Assembly: GCA_904377845.1 (NCBI GenBank)
Contig: CAJFGR010000018.1
Location: forward strand, 1 to 38,011
DNA: 38,011 nt
From: an uncultured Ruminococcus sp.
GTDB lineage: Bacteria; Bacillota; Clostridia; Lachnospirales; Lachnospiraceae
Reading direction: 5' to 3'
Part shown: one piece after another, positions 1 through 7,223 of the stretch
Layout of the letters: each line of letters starts with the position of its first letter
Numbering within the stretch: position 1 is the first letter of the stretch
The notes under the pieces: model-generated
Seen by the model: the letters and a program-made list of their open reading frames with translations, nothing else
Told to the model about the DNA's origin: nothing
Database searches by the model: none
Program-made: the position numbers and the translations under genes

Positions 1-22
1 TACAGATTGTGTCGATTTTCAT
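1..22 (-). CDS. start of a gene running off the left edge
   Basis: A minus-strand ATG at 22-20 opens a frame reading MKIDTIC before the window ends. A very good ribosome binding site, AAGGAGG on the minus strand (32-38), sits about nine bases upstream. This is too short to identify. The repeats at 78-182 lie upstream and could regulate it. Confidence 0.4.
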
Positions 23-23
23 C

Positions 24-65
24 TTGAAGTACCTCCTTGTCTTATAATAAAAATAGGTACTTCAA
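24..65. repeat. 11-bp inverted repeat around the left-edge ribosome binding site
   Basis: TTGAAGTACCT at 24-34 is the exact reverse complement of AGGTACTTCAA at 55-65, with a 20-base loop. The left arm overlaps the ribosome binding site of the partial minus-strand gene, so in mRNA the hairpin could hide it. The role is inferred from position only. Confidence 0.5.
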
Positions 66-77
66 TTATATAAAATA

Positions 78-182
78 CTATGCCGAAAAAATTTGAAACA
101 TCGGCTTAGTATAAGGCTTAATGCAAAACTTCGGCATAGTGTTTTCTTCGGCATAGTCACTATTATACCGAATTCGGTATAA
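78..182. repeat. cluster of TTCGGYATA half-sites with a 20-bp palindrome
   Basis: CTTCGGCATAGT occurs at 129-140 and again at 146-157, a 17-bp period. A variant CATCGGCTTAGT is at 99-110, and the inverted form ACTATGCCGA is at 78-87. At 163-182 lies a perfect 20-bp palindrome, TTATACCGAATTCGGTATAA, whose halves carry the related word TTCGGTATA. The set sits upstream of the minus-strand gene starting at 22 and beside an IS3 remnant. It could be a multi-site operator or insertion-sequence terminal debris; I cannot separate these from the sequence. Confidence 0.55.
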
Positions 183-472
183 GACAGACAGAGGCTGTCA
201 GTATGTATCGGATGCGTTCCGTCAGGCAACAGATGGGATGGTAAACAGCTATTCAAAGAAAGCGTATCCATGGGATAATGCCTGTATCGAATCCTTCCAT
301 GCACTGCTAAAAAGGGAGTGGATTAATCGCTTTAAAATTTTTAACTACCGGCATGCATATAAGTTGGTATTTGAATATATCGAAACATTTTATAATACAG
401 TGCGGAGCCACAGTCATTGTGGATATGTATTATGCAGCGTTAGAGGAAAAAGCAGAAGCTCTGGCAGGGTAA
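181..472 (+). pseudogene. IS3-family transposase, C-terminal remnant with frameshift
   Basis: The plus frame from 181 reads the end of the IS3/IS150 integrase catalytic domain. It has the DRGCQY stretch, then the YPWDNACIESFH block containing the last catalytic glutamate, then KREW and a C-terminal FYNTVRSHSHCGY. There is no start, and the N-terminal two thirds of the usual 280-300-residue OrfB are missing. After HCGY (about 426) the frame is lost: the expected tail (MYYAALEEKAEALAG, stop) continues in another frame from 425 to 472. The element is dead. The left breakpoint coincides with the palindrome at 163-182. AT-rich sequence to about 525 may include the old right terminus of the element. 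Confidence 0.85.
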
Positions 473-654
473 GCCAACCTAAAAAAGGCATATTTAATTT
501 GTACTTTTTCTTGACATAGGACCAGTCGGTTTAAATGGGATGTGGAATCAGGTATGTGGGGTATTTTCCGCGTACTGAAACGCGGTGTAGGATTCAAATG
601 CAGAAACGCCTGCCGGAAAATGTGGCAGCGCATATGTAGAGAATAAGAAATAAA
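473..654. other. non-coding remnant DNA between the IS fragment and the eutP terminator
   Basis: No convincing gene. A small hairpin (CCGCGT/ACGCGG) is at about 567-584. The sequence ending near 525 resembles the outer end of an IS3 element. Short open frames here lack ribosome binding sites. Confidence 0.4.
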
Positions 655-705
655 ATTCCCGCGATCTTCCTGCGTTTATGCGGAATTTCGCGGGTTTCTT
701 TCTTA
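651..705. terminator. bidirectional-looking terminator downstream of eutP
   Basis: CCCGCGA at 658-664 pairs with TCGCGGG at 688-694, with an inner stem between them. T-rich runs flank both sides, on the plus strand after 694 and on the minus strand before 658. It lies just past the stop codon of the EutP-like gene and probably ends the minus-strand cluster. Confidence 0.7.
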
Positions 706-735
706 TCGTTGTCTATAATTTACAGGAGCGGCTTT

Positions 736-1263
736 TCAGGTTGTTTCAGGATACTCGATACCCTCAGGGAGCGGATCCCACTCATTTAATCCCAGCTGCT
801 GTTTGAACATAGCCTGCTCCAGCGTCAGGTGAGGCTCGTCCTCCTCCAGATATTCCATCAGCTCATCAATGCCTTCTCTAGTCACATTATTCACCATAAA
901 AATACGTTCACACCCGGCGTTGATCAGCCATTGTCGGACCATCGGGATATTGGCATAGGGCGAATCAATCTTTGTGATAATACCGATCAGAGGGCGCTGG
1001 ATAAACGCGCGGCTGCTGTCGCCAAACAGATTGAAAGGCTCGTCGGCAGCCTGAACGATAGCTACCACGTCCGCTTCAAATGAAAAACAGGCGAGACCGA
1101 CGCTGAATCGCTTGGACTCGGCATACTCACCCGGAGAGTCGATAGTATCGTCCTCTGTATTGGTATATTGTGTCTTTATGTAATGAAGTTCTTCCCCTTT
1201 AAGCGCCTGTGTCAGAGAAGTCTTTCCCGCTTCACTTCTGCCCATCAGAAATAACTTTTTCAT
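736..1263 (-). CDS. eutP: EutP/PduV-family small GTPase of a microcompartment cluster
   Basis: A 175-residue P-loop GTPase-like protein of the EutP/PduV family, which accompanies bacterial microcompartments for ethanolamine or propanediol. The Walker A motif is GRSEAGKTS (residues 8-16), the G3 motif is DSPGEY (42-47) and the G4 motif is TKID (97-100). Length is normal for the family. An AAGGAG site precedes the ATG. The gene follows two shell-protein genes with 11-12 base gaps, so the three are almost certainly co-transcribed. EutP proteins have been reported to have acetate kinase activity; whether this one does cannot be told from the sequence. PduV is the other plausible name. Confidence 0.88.
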   Translation of the reverse strand: MKKLFLMGRSEAGKTSLTQALKGEELHYIKTQYTNTEDDTIDSPGEYAESKRFSVGLACFSFEADVVAIVQAADEPFNLFGDSSRAFIQRPLIGIITKIDSPYANIPMVRQWLINAGCERIFMVNNVTREGIDELMEYLEEDEPHLTLEQAMFKQQLGLNEWDPLPEGIEYPETT

Positions 1264-1274
1264 CTTGTCTCCTT

Positions 1275-1703
1275 CTAACTCCTGTGGATCTCACAGGTCT
1301 TAAATCCCAGTACTTCGTCAAAAAATCTGACCACTCCCTCTACCGCCGTCTGCACCTCGGCCAGTCCGCCGGTAATAATGAGGGAACCACAGAAGCGGTC
1401 CATAAAACCGATCTCCACATGGGCACTCTTCACCGCGGTGTCTGCTGCCACTACAACTGCCTCCCAGGGAGTAAAACGCATAAGACCGATGGACTCACCC
1501 GTATGATCCTCGCCCTCATGGACACCGATATGAAGCGCAAGATTCTGATAGATCCGCGTATCGGACGGACTTATAACGTGAGCCATACACACTTCTTTTC
1601 CCGGCACACGGACACGAGTCATGCGCAGCTTTTTCCCTTTCAGATGCTCATAATCATCATGGAACAGCTTTTCCAGCAGTTCTTCTTTCGTCATTCGCGC
1701 CAT
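1275..1703 (-). CDS. microcompartment shell protein, circularly permuted BMC domain (EutS/PduU/CutR-like), long form
   Basis: A 142-residue shell protein of the EutS/PduU/CutR/GrpU type, with a circularly permuted BMC domain. The permuted start VPGKEVCMAHVI (about 33-44) precedes the core GESIGLMRFTPWEAVVVA and the EIGFMDRFCGSLIITG block, and the protein ends FKTCEIHRS. It carries about 25 extra N-terminal residues (MARMTKEELLEKLFHDD and onward) that its partner at 1715-2080 lacks. A GGAAG site lies before the ATG. The gene is 11 bases downstream of that paralogue. Proteins of this family form hexameric tiles with a plugged or narrow pore. The exact subtype is not certain. Confidence 0.9.
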   Translation of the reverse strand: MARMTKEELLEKLFHDDYEHLKGKKLRMTRVRVPGKEVCMAHVISPSDTRIYQNLALHIGVHEGEDHTGESIGLMRFTPWEAVVVAADTAVKSAHVEIGFMDRFCGSLIITGGLAEVQTAVEGVVRFFDEVLGFKTCEIHRS

Positions 1704-1714
1704 GAATTCACTTC

Positions 1715-2080
1715 CTATCTCTTAGTAATGTTGCAGACTACATATCCCAGAGAATCACGGAAATATTCCACGATCTCTGTCAGTGCTGCCGTGACATCCG
1801 AAATCTCTCCTGTGATGATCAGCGTTCCTGTAAAACGGTCTGCAAAACCAAGATAAACATTTCCGCTCTTAACCGCAATATCAGATGCAATGACAGCAGA
1901 TTCCGGCGGTGTCATATTCATGATACCGATTGCCGATGAACGGTAATCCACCTGCGGATTCAGGCCAAGTTTCTGATATATAATCGGGGACGGTCCGCCC
2001 ATCACGTGTGCAAATGTGATTTCTTTACCGGCCACGGTTTCCTGTACAATTCTTATCTGTTCTCCATGATCATTAGCCAT
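1715..2080 (-). CDS. microcompartment shell protein, circularly permuted BMC domain (EutS/PduU-like), short form
   Basis: A 121-residue paralogue of the neighbouring shell protein. It opens with VAGKEITFAHVM (16-27) and has SSAIGIMNMTPPESAVIASD and LGFADRFTGTLIITGE, ending VVCNITKR. This is the usual EutS/PduU length. The start is supported by GGAGAGAGG before the ATG. It is the first gene after the promoter at 2141-2169, and the order is shell, shell, EutP. No BMC-P vertex protein, ordinary BMC-H protein or encapsulated aldehyde dehydrogenase is present here, so if a shell is built the rest must be encoded elsewhere. Confidence 0.9.
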   Translation of the reverse strand: MANDHGEQIRIVQETVAGKEITFAHVMGGPSPIIYQKLGLNPQVDYRSSAIGIMNMTPPESAVIASDIAVKSGNVYLGFADRFTGTLIITGEISDVTAALTEIVEYFRDSLGYVVCNITKR

Positions 2081-2119
2081 TATTAAATTCCTCTCTCTCC
2101 TGTGTATCTGCTCTGCGGC

Positions 2120-2132
2120 GAGCAGTCTGCTC
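2120..2132. promoter_or_regulatory. 13-bp palindrome at the transcription start of the shell-gene promoter
   Basis: GAGCAGTCTGCTC is a 6-1-6 palindrome lying where the transcript should begin (about 2134, by spacing from the -10 box). It could be a repressor operator or a 5' hairpin. The role is inferred. Confidence 0.4.
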
Positions 2133-2140
2133 CACTAAAA

Positions 2141-2169
2141 ATCATACTATTATGTGTGTCCTCTGTCAA
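2141..2169 (-). promoter_or_regulatory. promoter for the shell-protein/eutP genes
   Basis: On the minus strand TTGACA (2164-2169) and TATGAT (2141-2146) are separated by exactly 17 bp. It lies in the 140-bp gap between deoC and the first shell gene, so that part can be transcribed without udp-deoC. Confidence 0.8.
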
Positions 2170-2220
2170 GCTGTTATACAATATCCTGTTATCTTATAGA
2201 GCGGGCAGAACTGTTGCATC

Positions 2221-2871
2221 TTATATATCTTTCACCAGCTTCACAATACGGCTCGTACCGAGACGGTCTGCCCCGAGCGACAGGAATTTTTCCGCATCTT
2301 CCAGAGAAGAAATCCCGCCTGCTGCCTTGATCTTTACATCCGGTCCCACGTTTTCATCGAACAGCTTAATGTCTTCAAATGTTGCTCCGCCACTTGAAAA
2401 TCCGGTGGAAGTCTTGATATAATCTGCCCCGGCCTCGGTCACAATCTGACACATTTTCACTTTTTCTTCCTCCGTCAGCAGACAAGTCTCAATAATGACC
2501 TTTAAGATTCTGTCTTCACATACCGCTTTCAATAAACGGATCTCACTTTCGATAAGATCATATTTCCTGTCTTTGAGCCATCCGATATTGATGACCATAT
2601 CGATCTCGTCCGCTCCGTTGGCAATAGCGTCCTTTGTCTCAAATTCCTTAACTGCCGTAGTCATATATCCGTTTGGGAAACCGATCACTGTGCAGACGGC
2701 AGTTTTCCCGTTCACATAGTCGGCGGCCTGCTTTACATAACTTGGCGGAATACAGACAGACGCCGTATGATATGCAATACCGTCGTCACAGATCTGACGT
2801 ATCTCATCCCATGTGGCTGCCTGTGACAAAAGTGTATGATCTACGTGAGCCAAGATTTCATTTATATCCAT
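2221..2871 (-). CDS. deoC: deoxyribose-phosphate aldolase
   Basis: Splits 2-deoxy-D-ribose 5-phosphate into glyceraldehyde 3-phosphate and acetaldehyde, a class I aldolase reaction in the cytoplasm or inside a microcompartment. The 216-residue protein has the family blocks: [12 protein letters not shown] with Asp91, the Schiff-base lysine in YIKTSTGF (Lys153), and the second lysine in IKAAGG (Lys182). Its length matches short bacterial DeoC proteins. GAGGT lies before the ATG, and the gene starts 22 bases after udp. The next genes encode microcompartment shell proteins. DeoC is the signature enzyme of one described microcompartment class (sugar-phosphate utilising), so trapping acetaldehyde is a sensible reading of the context. 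Confidence 0.95.
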   Translation of the reverse strand: MDINEILAHVDHTLLSQAATWDEIRQICDDGIAYHTASVCIPPSYVKQAADYVNGKTAVCTVIGFPNGYMTTAVKEFETKDAIANGADEIDMVINIGWLKDRKYDLIESEIRLLKAVCEDRILKVIIETCLLTEEEKVKMCQIVTEAGADYIKTSTGFSSGGATFEDIKLFDENVGPDVKIKAAGGISSLEDAEKFLSLGADRLGTSRIVKLVKDI

Positions 2872-2893
2872 TATTCGCTACCTCGCTTCTTTT

Positions 2894-3676
2894 TCACTGA
2901 TTTTTCCGGTCAGAACGTATGAGTCCGCGGATAGCCTCCACGGCCACCTGAACCGCCATATCGGTATCGTGCACAACGGGATTATCCAGTCCCAGTTTTT
3001 CCCGTTCCTGGTTTGCAAGAACAAGGAAACAGGAACCGACCCTCACTTTGAGACAGCTTGCAACCACAAATAAAGCCGCCGACTCCATCTCCGAAGCAAG
3101 ACACCCGAGACGTTTCCACGCCTCCCATTTATTCAGCAGTTCATAACTTACCGGTTTTACTTCCGGCTCATGCTGCCCGTAGAAAGAATCTTTGCACTGT
3201 ACGACGCCGGTGTGATACGGAAAACCTTTCTGTTCTGCCGCATCAACCAGAGCGTTCGTCACTTTCAGATCCGGTACCGCAGGGAATTCAATGGGCGCAT
3301 ATTCCCGGCTTGTACCCTCCATACGGATCGCACCTGTGGCGATCACGATATCTCCGCTCTTCACCTCCGGCTGCATCCCGCCGCACGTCCCGATCCGGAT
3401 AAATGTATCTGCCCCGCAGCGATACAGTTCTTCCATTGCGATCGAAGCGGACGGGCCTCCGATTCCCGTAGAAGTCACACTGACCTTTTCTCCGTCCAGT
3501 GTTCCGGTATATGTAATGTATTCCCGGTTGTCGGCGATCAGGACAGGATCATCAAAATATTTTGCGATCTTTGCACACCGCTTTGGATCGCCCGGCATGA
3601 TTACGTATCGTCCCACTTCTCCTTTTGCCACCTGTATATGGTACAGCCTGTCGGCGTCCTCCGAATAATTCTTCAT
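2894..3676 (-). CDS. udp: uridine phosphorylase (nucleoside phosphorylase family)
   Basis: Phosphorolysis of uridine, and often deoxyuridine, to base plus (deoxy)ribose 1-phosphate. The 260-residue protein shows the phosphate-binding MPGDPKR (27-33), the RIGTCGG block (94-100) and, later, the [10 protein letters not shown] block that binds the sugar. I chose the ATG at 3676 because AAAGGAGG sits six bases upstream; the longer frame (from 3700) merely translates this site as KGGR. It is the first gene of the udp-deoC pair and supplies sugar phosphate to that pathway. A phosphopentomutase would still be needed and is not in the window. Specificity among nucleoside phosphorylases of this fold is not certain. 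Confidence 0.9.
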   Translation of the reverse strand: MKNYSEDADRLYHIQVAKGEVGRYVIMPGDPKRCAKIAKYFDDPVLIADNREYITYTGTLDGEKVSVTSTGIGGPSASIAMEELYRCGADTFIRIGTCGGMQPEVKSGDIVIATGAIRMEGTSREYAPIEFPAVPDLKVTNALVDAAEQKGFPYHTGVVQCKDSFYGQHEPEVKPVSYELLNKWEAWKRLGCLASEMESAALFVVASCLKVRVGSCFLVLANQEREKLGLDNPVVHDTDMAVQVAVEAIRGLIRSDRKNQ

Positions 3677-3752
3677 CTTGCGTCCTCCTTTCCTTTTCAA
3701 GTCATTTAACAGACCAGCGCTGTTCCTCTGCGCCTCATTACATACTTTTCCT

Positions 3753-3767
3753 ATACCAGTATGGTAT
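3753..3767. promoter_or_regulatory. candidate operator upstream of udp
   Basis: ATACCAGTATGGTAT is a 6-3-6 palindrome about 80 bp upstream of udp and just past the leuS terminator. The position fits a regulator of the nucleoside cluster. I could not place a convincing -35/-10 pair around it. Confidence 0.4.
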
Positions 3768-3800
3768 CACATTACGGTACAAAATGCACCAGTAATAGAT

Positions 3801-3841
3801 AAAGAAAGCCGAGTGCCCTGTTTTCAAGGGTTCTCGGCTCT
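3801..3841 (-). terminator. leuS terminator
   Basis: AGCCGAG at 3807-3813 pairs with CTCGGCT at 3833-3839, with further pairing inside (CCCT/AGGG). On the minus strand the stem is followed by TTCTTTATCT. It begins ten bases after the leuS stop. Confidence 0.8.
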
Positions 3842-3848
3842 TTCAACA

Positions 3849-6281
3849 TTATTTCATCACAATATTTACAATCTTCTTCGGCACGTAGATCTCTTTGATC
3901 ACATTGCCTGTCAGCTTGTCAGCAACAGCCTCTTTTCCGGCTGCAATTGCCTCGTCTTTTGTCGCCTCGGCGGAAATGCTGATGACAGCTTTTGTCTTTC
4001 CGTTGATCTGTACCGGGATTTCGATCTCGTCGTCCTTCATCTCATTCTCATCGTAGGTCGGCCAGCCTGCTTTGAAGACAGTCTCATTGTGGCCCAGCTG
4101 CTCCCACATCTCTTCTGCGAAATGCGGTGCAAAAGGAGAGATAAGCACTGCAATCGTCTCCAGTGTCTCTTTATCAATGCCGCCCTCTTTCTTGGCAATC
4201 TCGATAAACTTGTTGTTGTACTCCATAAAACCAGAGACAACAGTGTTCAGGCTGAAGCTCTCTAGACGGCTGGTGATATCATAAACCATCTTGTGGCGGA
4301 GTTTAAGCATCTCCTTTGTAGCCTTGATATCCTGATCCTTGCTGTCCATGAGCAGATTCCAGAGACGTTTCAGGAAACGGTTGACTCCGTCGATTCCGCG
4401 GTCATCCCACTCGGCATCCAGCTCCGGCGGACCTACGAAGAGCTCGTACATTCTCAGGGAATCGCATCCGTAATCGCGCACGAGATCATCCGGAGAAACT
4501 ACATTTCCTTTGGACTTACTCATCTTGATTCCATTCTTTCCTGTGATCATTCCCTGGTTGAACAGCTTGTGGAACGGCTCGTCAAAGTCGATCACACCGA
4601 TGTCATACAGGAACTTTGTATAGAATCTGGAGTACAGAAGATGCAGCACCGCATGCTCCACGCCTCCGATATACATATCTACCGGCAGGTATTTGTCTGC
4701 TTTCTCTCTGGAAACCAGTTCTTTATCATTATGATTGTCTACATAGCGCAGGAAATACCAGGAGGACCCTGCCCACTGAGGCATGGTATTTGTCTCTCTC
4801 TTCGCCGGTTTTCCACATACCGGGCACGTGCAGTTTACCCACTCGTCGATCGCTGCAAGCGGTGATTCTCCGGTTCCCGTCGGTTCGTAGGACTCTACAT
4901 CCGGGAGTGTAAGCGGAAGTTCTTCTTCCGGTACCGGCACACATCCGCAGTCCGGGCAGTGGATGATCGGGATCGGCTCGCCCCAGTAACGCTGACGTGA
5001 GAACACCCAGTCACGAAGCTTATAGTTCACTGTCGCACGTCCCAGGCCTCTCTCCTCGATGATGTGCGGAGCCTCTTTCTTCAGCACAGCGGATTCCATG
5101 CCGTTCCACTCGCCGGAGTTGATCATTGTTCCCGCAGCCTCTGTATAAGCCTCTGTCATGTTCTCGATCTCTTTGCCGTCTTTTGCGATAACCTGAACGA
5201 TCGGAATATCGAATTTCTTTGCGAACTCAAAGTCACGGTCATCGTGAGCCGGCACACACATGATAGCTCCGGTACCGTAATCAGCCAGCACATAATCGGA
5301 CAGCCAGATCGGCGTCTTTGCACCGTTTAACGGGTTGATCGCATAGCTTCCCGTAAATACGCCTGTCTTCTCTTTATCCTGCATACGGTCTACATTTGAC
5401 TTCATTGATGCTTCGTAAATGTATTTCTCCACCGCGTCTTTTGTCTCCGGTGTGGCGAGAGATTTTGCAAGCGCGTGCTCCGGTGCAAGTACCATAAATG
5501 TTGCGCCGTAGAGCGTATCCGGTCTTGTTGTGTATACCGTGATCTTCTCATCTCTTCCCTCAACCGGGAAATCAACCTCTGCACCGTAGGATTTTCCGAT
5601 CCAGTCTGTCTGCATCTTCTTAACCTTCTCCGGCCAGTCCAGCTTATCGAGGTCGTTTAACAGGCGGTCTGCATACTTTGTGATGCGGAGCATCCACTGA
5701 CGGAGATTCTTCTTCGTCACTTCCGCGCCGCAGCGTTCACATTTACCGTTTACAACTTCCTCATTTGCAAGACCTGTTTTACAGGACGGACACCAGTTGA
5801 TCGGGAACTCCTTCTCATATGCAAGACCCGCTTTGAACATTTTTACGAAGATCCACTGTGTCCATTTGTAGAAGTTCGGATCTGTCGTATTTACTTCCAT
5901 ATCCCAGTCGTAAAGCGCTGCGATATCATTGATCTGCTTCTTGATGTTTGCTACGTTCTCAGCTGTGGATTTTGCCGGATGAACACCCATCTTGATGGCA
6001 TAGTTTTCAGCCGGGAGTCCGAAAGCATCCCATCCCATGGGATGGATGATATAGTATCCCTGCTGAAGTTTATAGCGGCTCCACACATCGGAGATCACGT
6101 AGCCTCTCCAGTGTCCGACATGAAGTCCGTTTCCTGACGGATACGGGAACATATCGAGGCAGTAATATTTCTCTTTCTCTTTTCCGTTGTCATCCACTTT
6201 CGGATTGACCGGATTCTCTTCCCATTTCTCACGCCATTTTTTCTCAATTGCTCTGTGGTTGTACACAATCTTTGTACCCAT
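3849..6281 (-). CDS. leuS: leucyl-tRNA synthetase
   Basis: Charges tRNA-Leu with leucine; cytoplasmic, class I synthetase. The 810-residue protein has the HIGH motif as HVGH (54-57, within PYPSGNGLHVGH), zinc-type cysteine pairs (CPSCKTG and CERCG, CPDCG and CPVCG), the editing domain with TTRPDTLYGATF, and the KMSKS motif in GIKMSKSKGN. Length is normal for bacterial LeuS. The frame could begin seven codons earlier, but the ATG at 6281 has GAGAGG at proper spacing and gives the usual MGTKIVYNHRAIE start. It is transcribed alone from the promoter at 6582-6610 through a T-box leader, and ends in its own terminator. Confidence 0.97.
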   Translation of the reverse strand: MGTKIVYNHRAIEKKWREKWEENPVNPKVDDNGKEKEKYYCLDMFPYPSGNGLHVGHWRGYVISDVWSRYKLQQGYYIIHPMGWDAFGLPAENYAIKMGVHPAKSTAENVANIKKQINDIAALYDWDMEVNTTDPNFYKWTQWIFVKMFKAGLAYEKEFPINWCPSCKTGLANEEVVNGKCERCGAEVTKKNLRQWMLRITKYADRLLNDLDKLDWPEKVKKMQTDWIGKSYGAEVDFPVEGRDEKITVYTTRPDTLYGATFMVLAPEHALAKSLATPETKDAVEKYIYEASMKSNVDRMQDKEKTGVFTGSYAINPLNGAKTPIWLSDYVLADYGTGAIMCVPAHDDRDFEFAKKFDIPIVQVIAKDGKEIENMTEAYTEAAGTMINSGEWNGMESAVLKKEAPHIIEERGLGRATVNYKLRDWVFSRQRYWGEPIPIIHCPDCGCVPVPEEELPLTLPDVESYEPTGTGESPLAAIDEWVNCTCPVCGKPAKRETNTMPQWAGSSWYFLRYVDNHNDKELVSREKADKYLPVDMYIGGVEHAVLHLLYSRFYTKFLYDIGVIDFDEPFHKLFNQGMITGKNGIKMSKSKGNVVSPDDLVRDYGCDSLRMYELFVGPPELDAEWDDRGIDGVNRFLKRLWNLLMDSKDQDIKATKEMLKLRHKMVYDITSRLESFSLNTVVSGFMEYNNKFIEIAKKEGGIDKETLETIAVLISPFAPHFAEEMWEQLGHNETVFKAGWPTYDENEMKDDEIEIPVQINGKTKAVISISAEATKDEAIAAGKEAVADKLTGNVIKEIYVPKKIVNIVMK

Positions 6282-6324
6282 CTGACGATTCCTCTCTTTC
6301 ATACATTAGTCGAGCCTGCAGCCC

Positions 6325-6572
6325 ATAAAGAAAGCCTTTTCTTCTCATATCAAGAGACGAAAAGGCTTATTTTCCGTGGTACCACTCTCATTCATCTGAC
6401 CAAAGTCCGATGCACTCATTGATTCTGTAACGGGAATTCCCGCTTCTGCCTACTCTTTATTCAGCAGAAGAACTCCGAGACCAGTTCAGAGTTTACGCTG
6501 CTGCCTCGCACCTCCCGGCAGCTCTCTGGAAACGATATGCTCCTACTACTTCTCTTCTCAGTCTTTGCAATA
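6325..6572 (-). ncRNA. T-box leader of leuS
   Basis: On the minus strand the leader carries the conserved T-box sequence AGTGGTACCACGG (6375-6387), which pairs with the free acceptor end of uncharged tRNA. It is followed by a terminator hairpin (AAAGCCTTTTC at 6331-6341 with GAAAAGGCTT at 6359-6368) and a short T-rich tail. Upstream, a stem I with a distal AGAGAGCTGCC element can be seen, and a CTC triplet (6477-6479) in the expected part of the specifier region reads leucine. It should allow leuS transcription when tRNA-Leu is uncharged. The specifier placement is my reading by eye. Confidence 0.92.
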
Positions 6573-6581
6573 TACTCAATT

Positions 6582-6610
6582 ATTATAGAAAGAACCTTAA
6601 AATAAGTCAA
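6582..6610 (-). promoter_or_regulatory. leuS promoter
   Basis: TTGACT (6605-6610) and a perfect TATAAT (6582-6587) on the minus strand, 17 bp apart, immediately upstream of the T-box leader. Confidence 0.85.
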
Positions 6611-6617
6611 GGAAAAT

Positions 6618-7157
6618 TTATACTCCTCTCCTGACTTTCGGCTCCCAAAGGATTACTTCGCCATTATTCAGACTTTTCTTTACATCAATGATCCGCTGGT
6701 TTGATGACCCCCGGAATACTAGCCGGATATCCTTTAACTTCTCCACAAATCTTCCGTCTACCAGTATGTCGATCATGGAGAGCATCTCATCCGTATACTC
6801 GCACCGGGCCCGGCTTTCACTCAGAAGCTCCCGGTCAAACAGATAACCACTGTAGCACCAGATGGTCTTCTGCGGGTACTGTTCTCTCACTTTTCTCAAG
6901 AGCTGTACGAGTACCTGCTGATTCTGAGGTTCAAAAGGCTCTCCTCCAAGCAGCGACAGACCGTTTATATAGTCCGGAGAAAGGGCTTCTATAATCTCCT
7001 GTTCTGTCTCATCCGTATATTCTTTCCCGTAGCTGAAGTCCCACGTGTCCTGGTTGAAACATCCGGGACAGTGGTGAGTACAGCCGGAAACGAAGAGGGA
7101 GACTCTGACTCCCTCTCCGTTGGCGATATCGCATTTTTTAATTTCTCCGTAGTGCAT
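6618..7157 (-). CDS. nrdG: anaerobic ribonucleotide reductase activating protein (radical SAM)
   Basis: A radical SAM enzyme that makes the glycyl radical on NrdD using S-adenosylmethionine and a [4Fe-4S] cluster. The 179-residue protein has the CxxxCxxC cluster motif (Cys26, Cys30, Cys33 in SGCTHHCPGCFN), then LSLLGGEPF and WCYSGYLFD, as in the NrdG family. Length is typical. AGGAG lies before the ATG. It follows nrdD by 66 bases on the same strand and should share its transcript. No separate promoter was seen in that gap. Confidence 0.95.
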   Translation of the reverse strand: MHYGEIKKCDIANGEGVRVSLFVSGCTHHCPGCFNQDTWDFSYGKEYTDETEQEIIEALSPDYINGLSLLGGEPFEPQNQQVLVQLLRKVREQYPQKTIWCYSGYLFDRELLSESRARCEYTDEMLSMIDILVDGRFVEKLKDIRLVFRGSSNQRIIDVKKSLNNGEVILWEPKVRRGV

Positions 7158-7223
7158 ATTTTCTCCTGTTGCCGCACATTCACTATGCCAGATAGTAGCA
7201 GTTCAGAGGGCGCTTAACTGTTA

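Noticed and set aside
62-304. An 80-codon minus-strand frame across the left repeats
   Set aside because: It is antisense to the IS3 remnant and partly made of the repeat words; no ribosome binding site at its start.
3677-3700. Upstream start for uridine phosphorylase
   Set aside because: These eight codons translate the AAAGGAGG ribosome binding site of the ATG at 3676.
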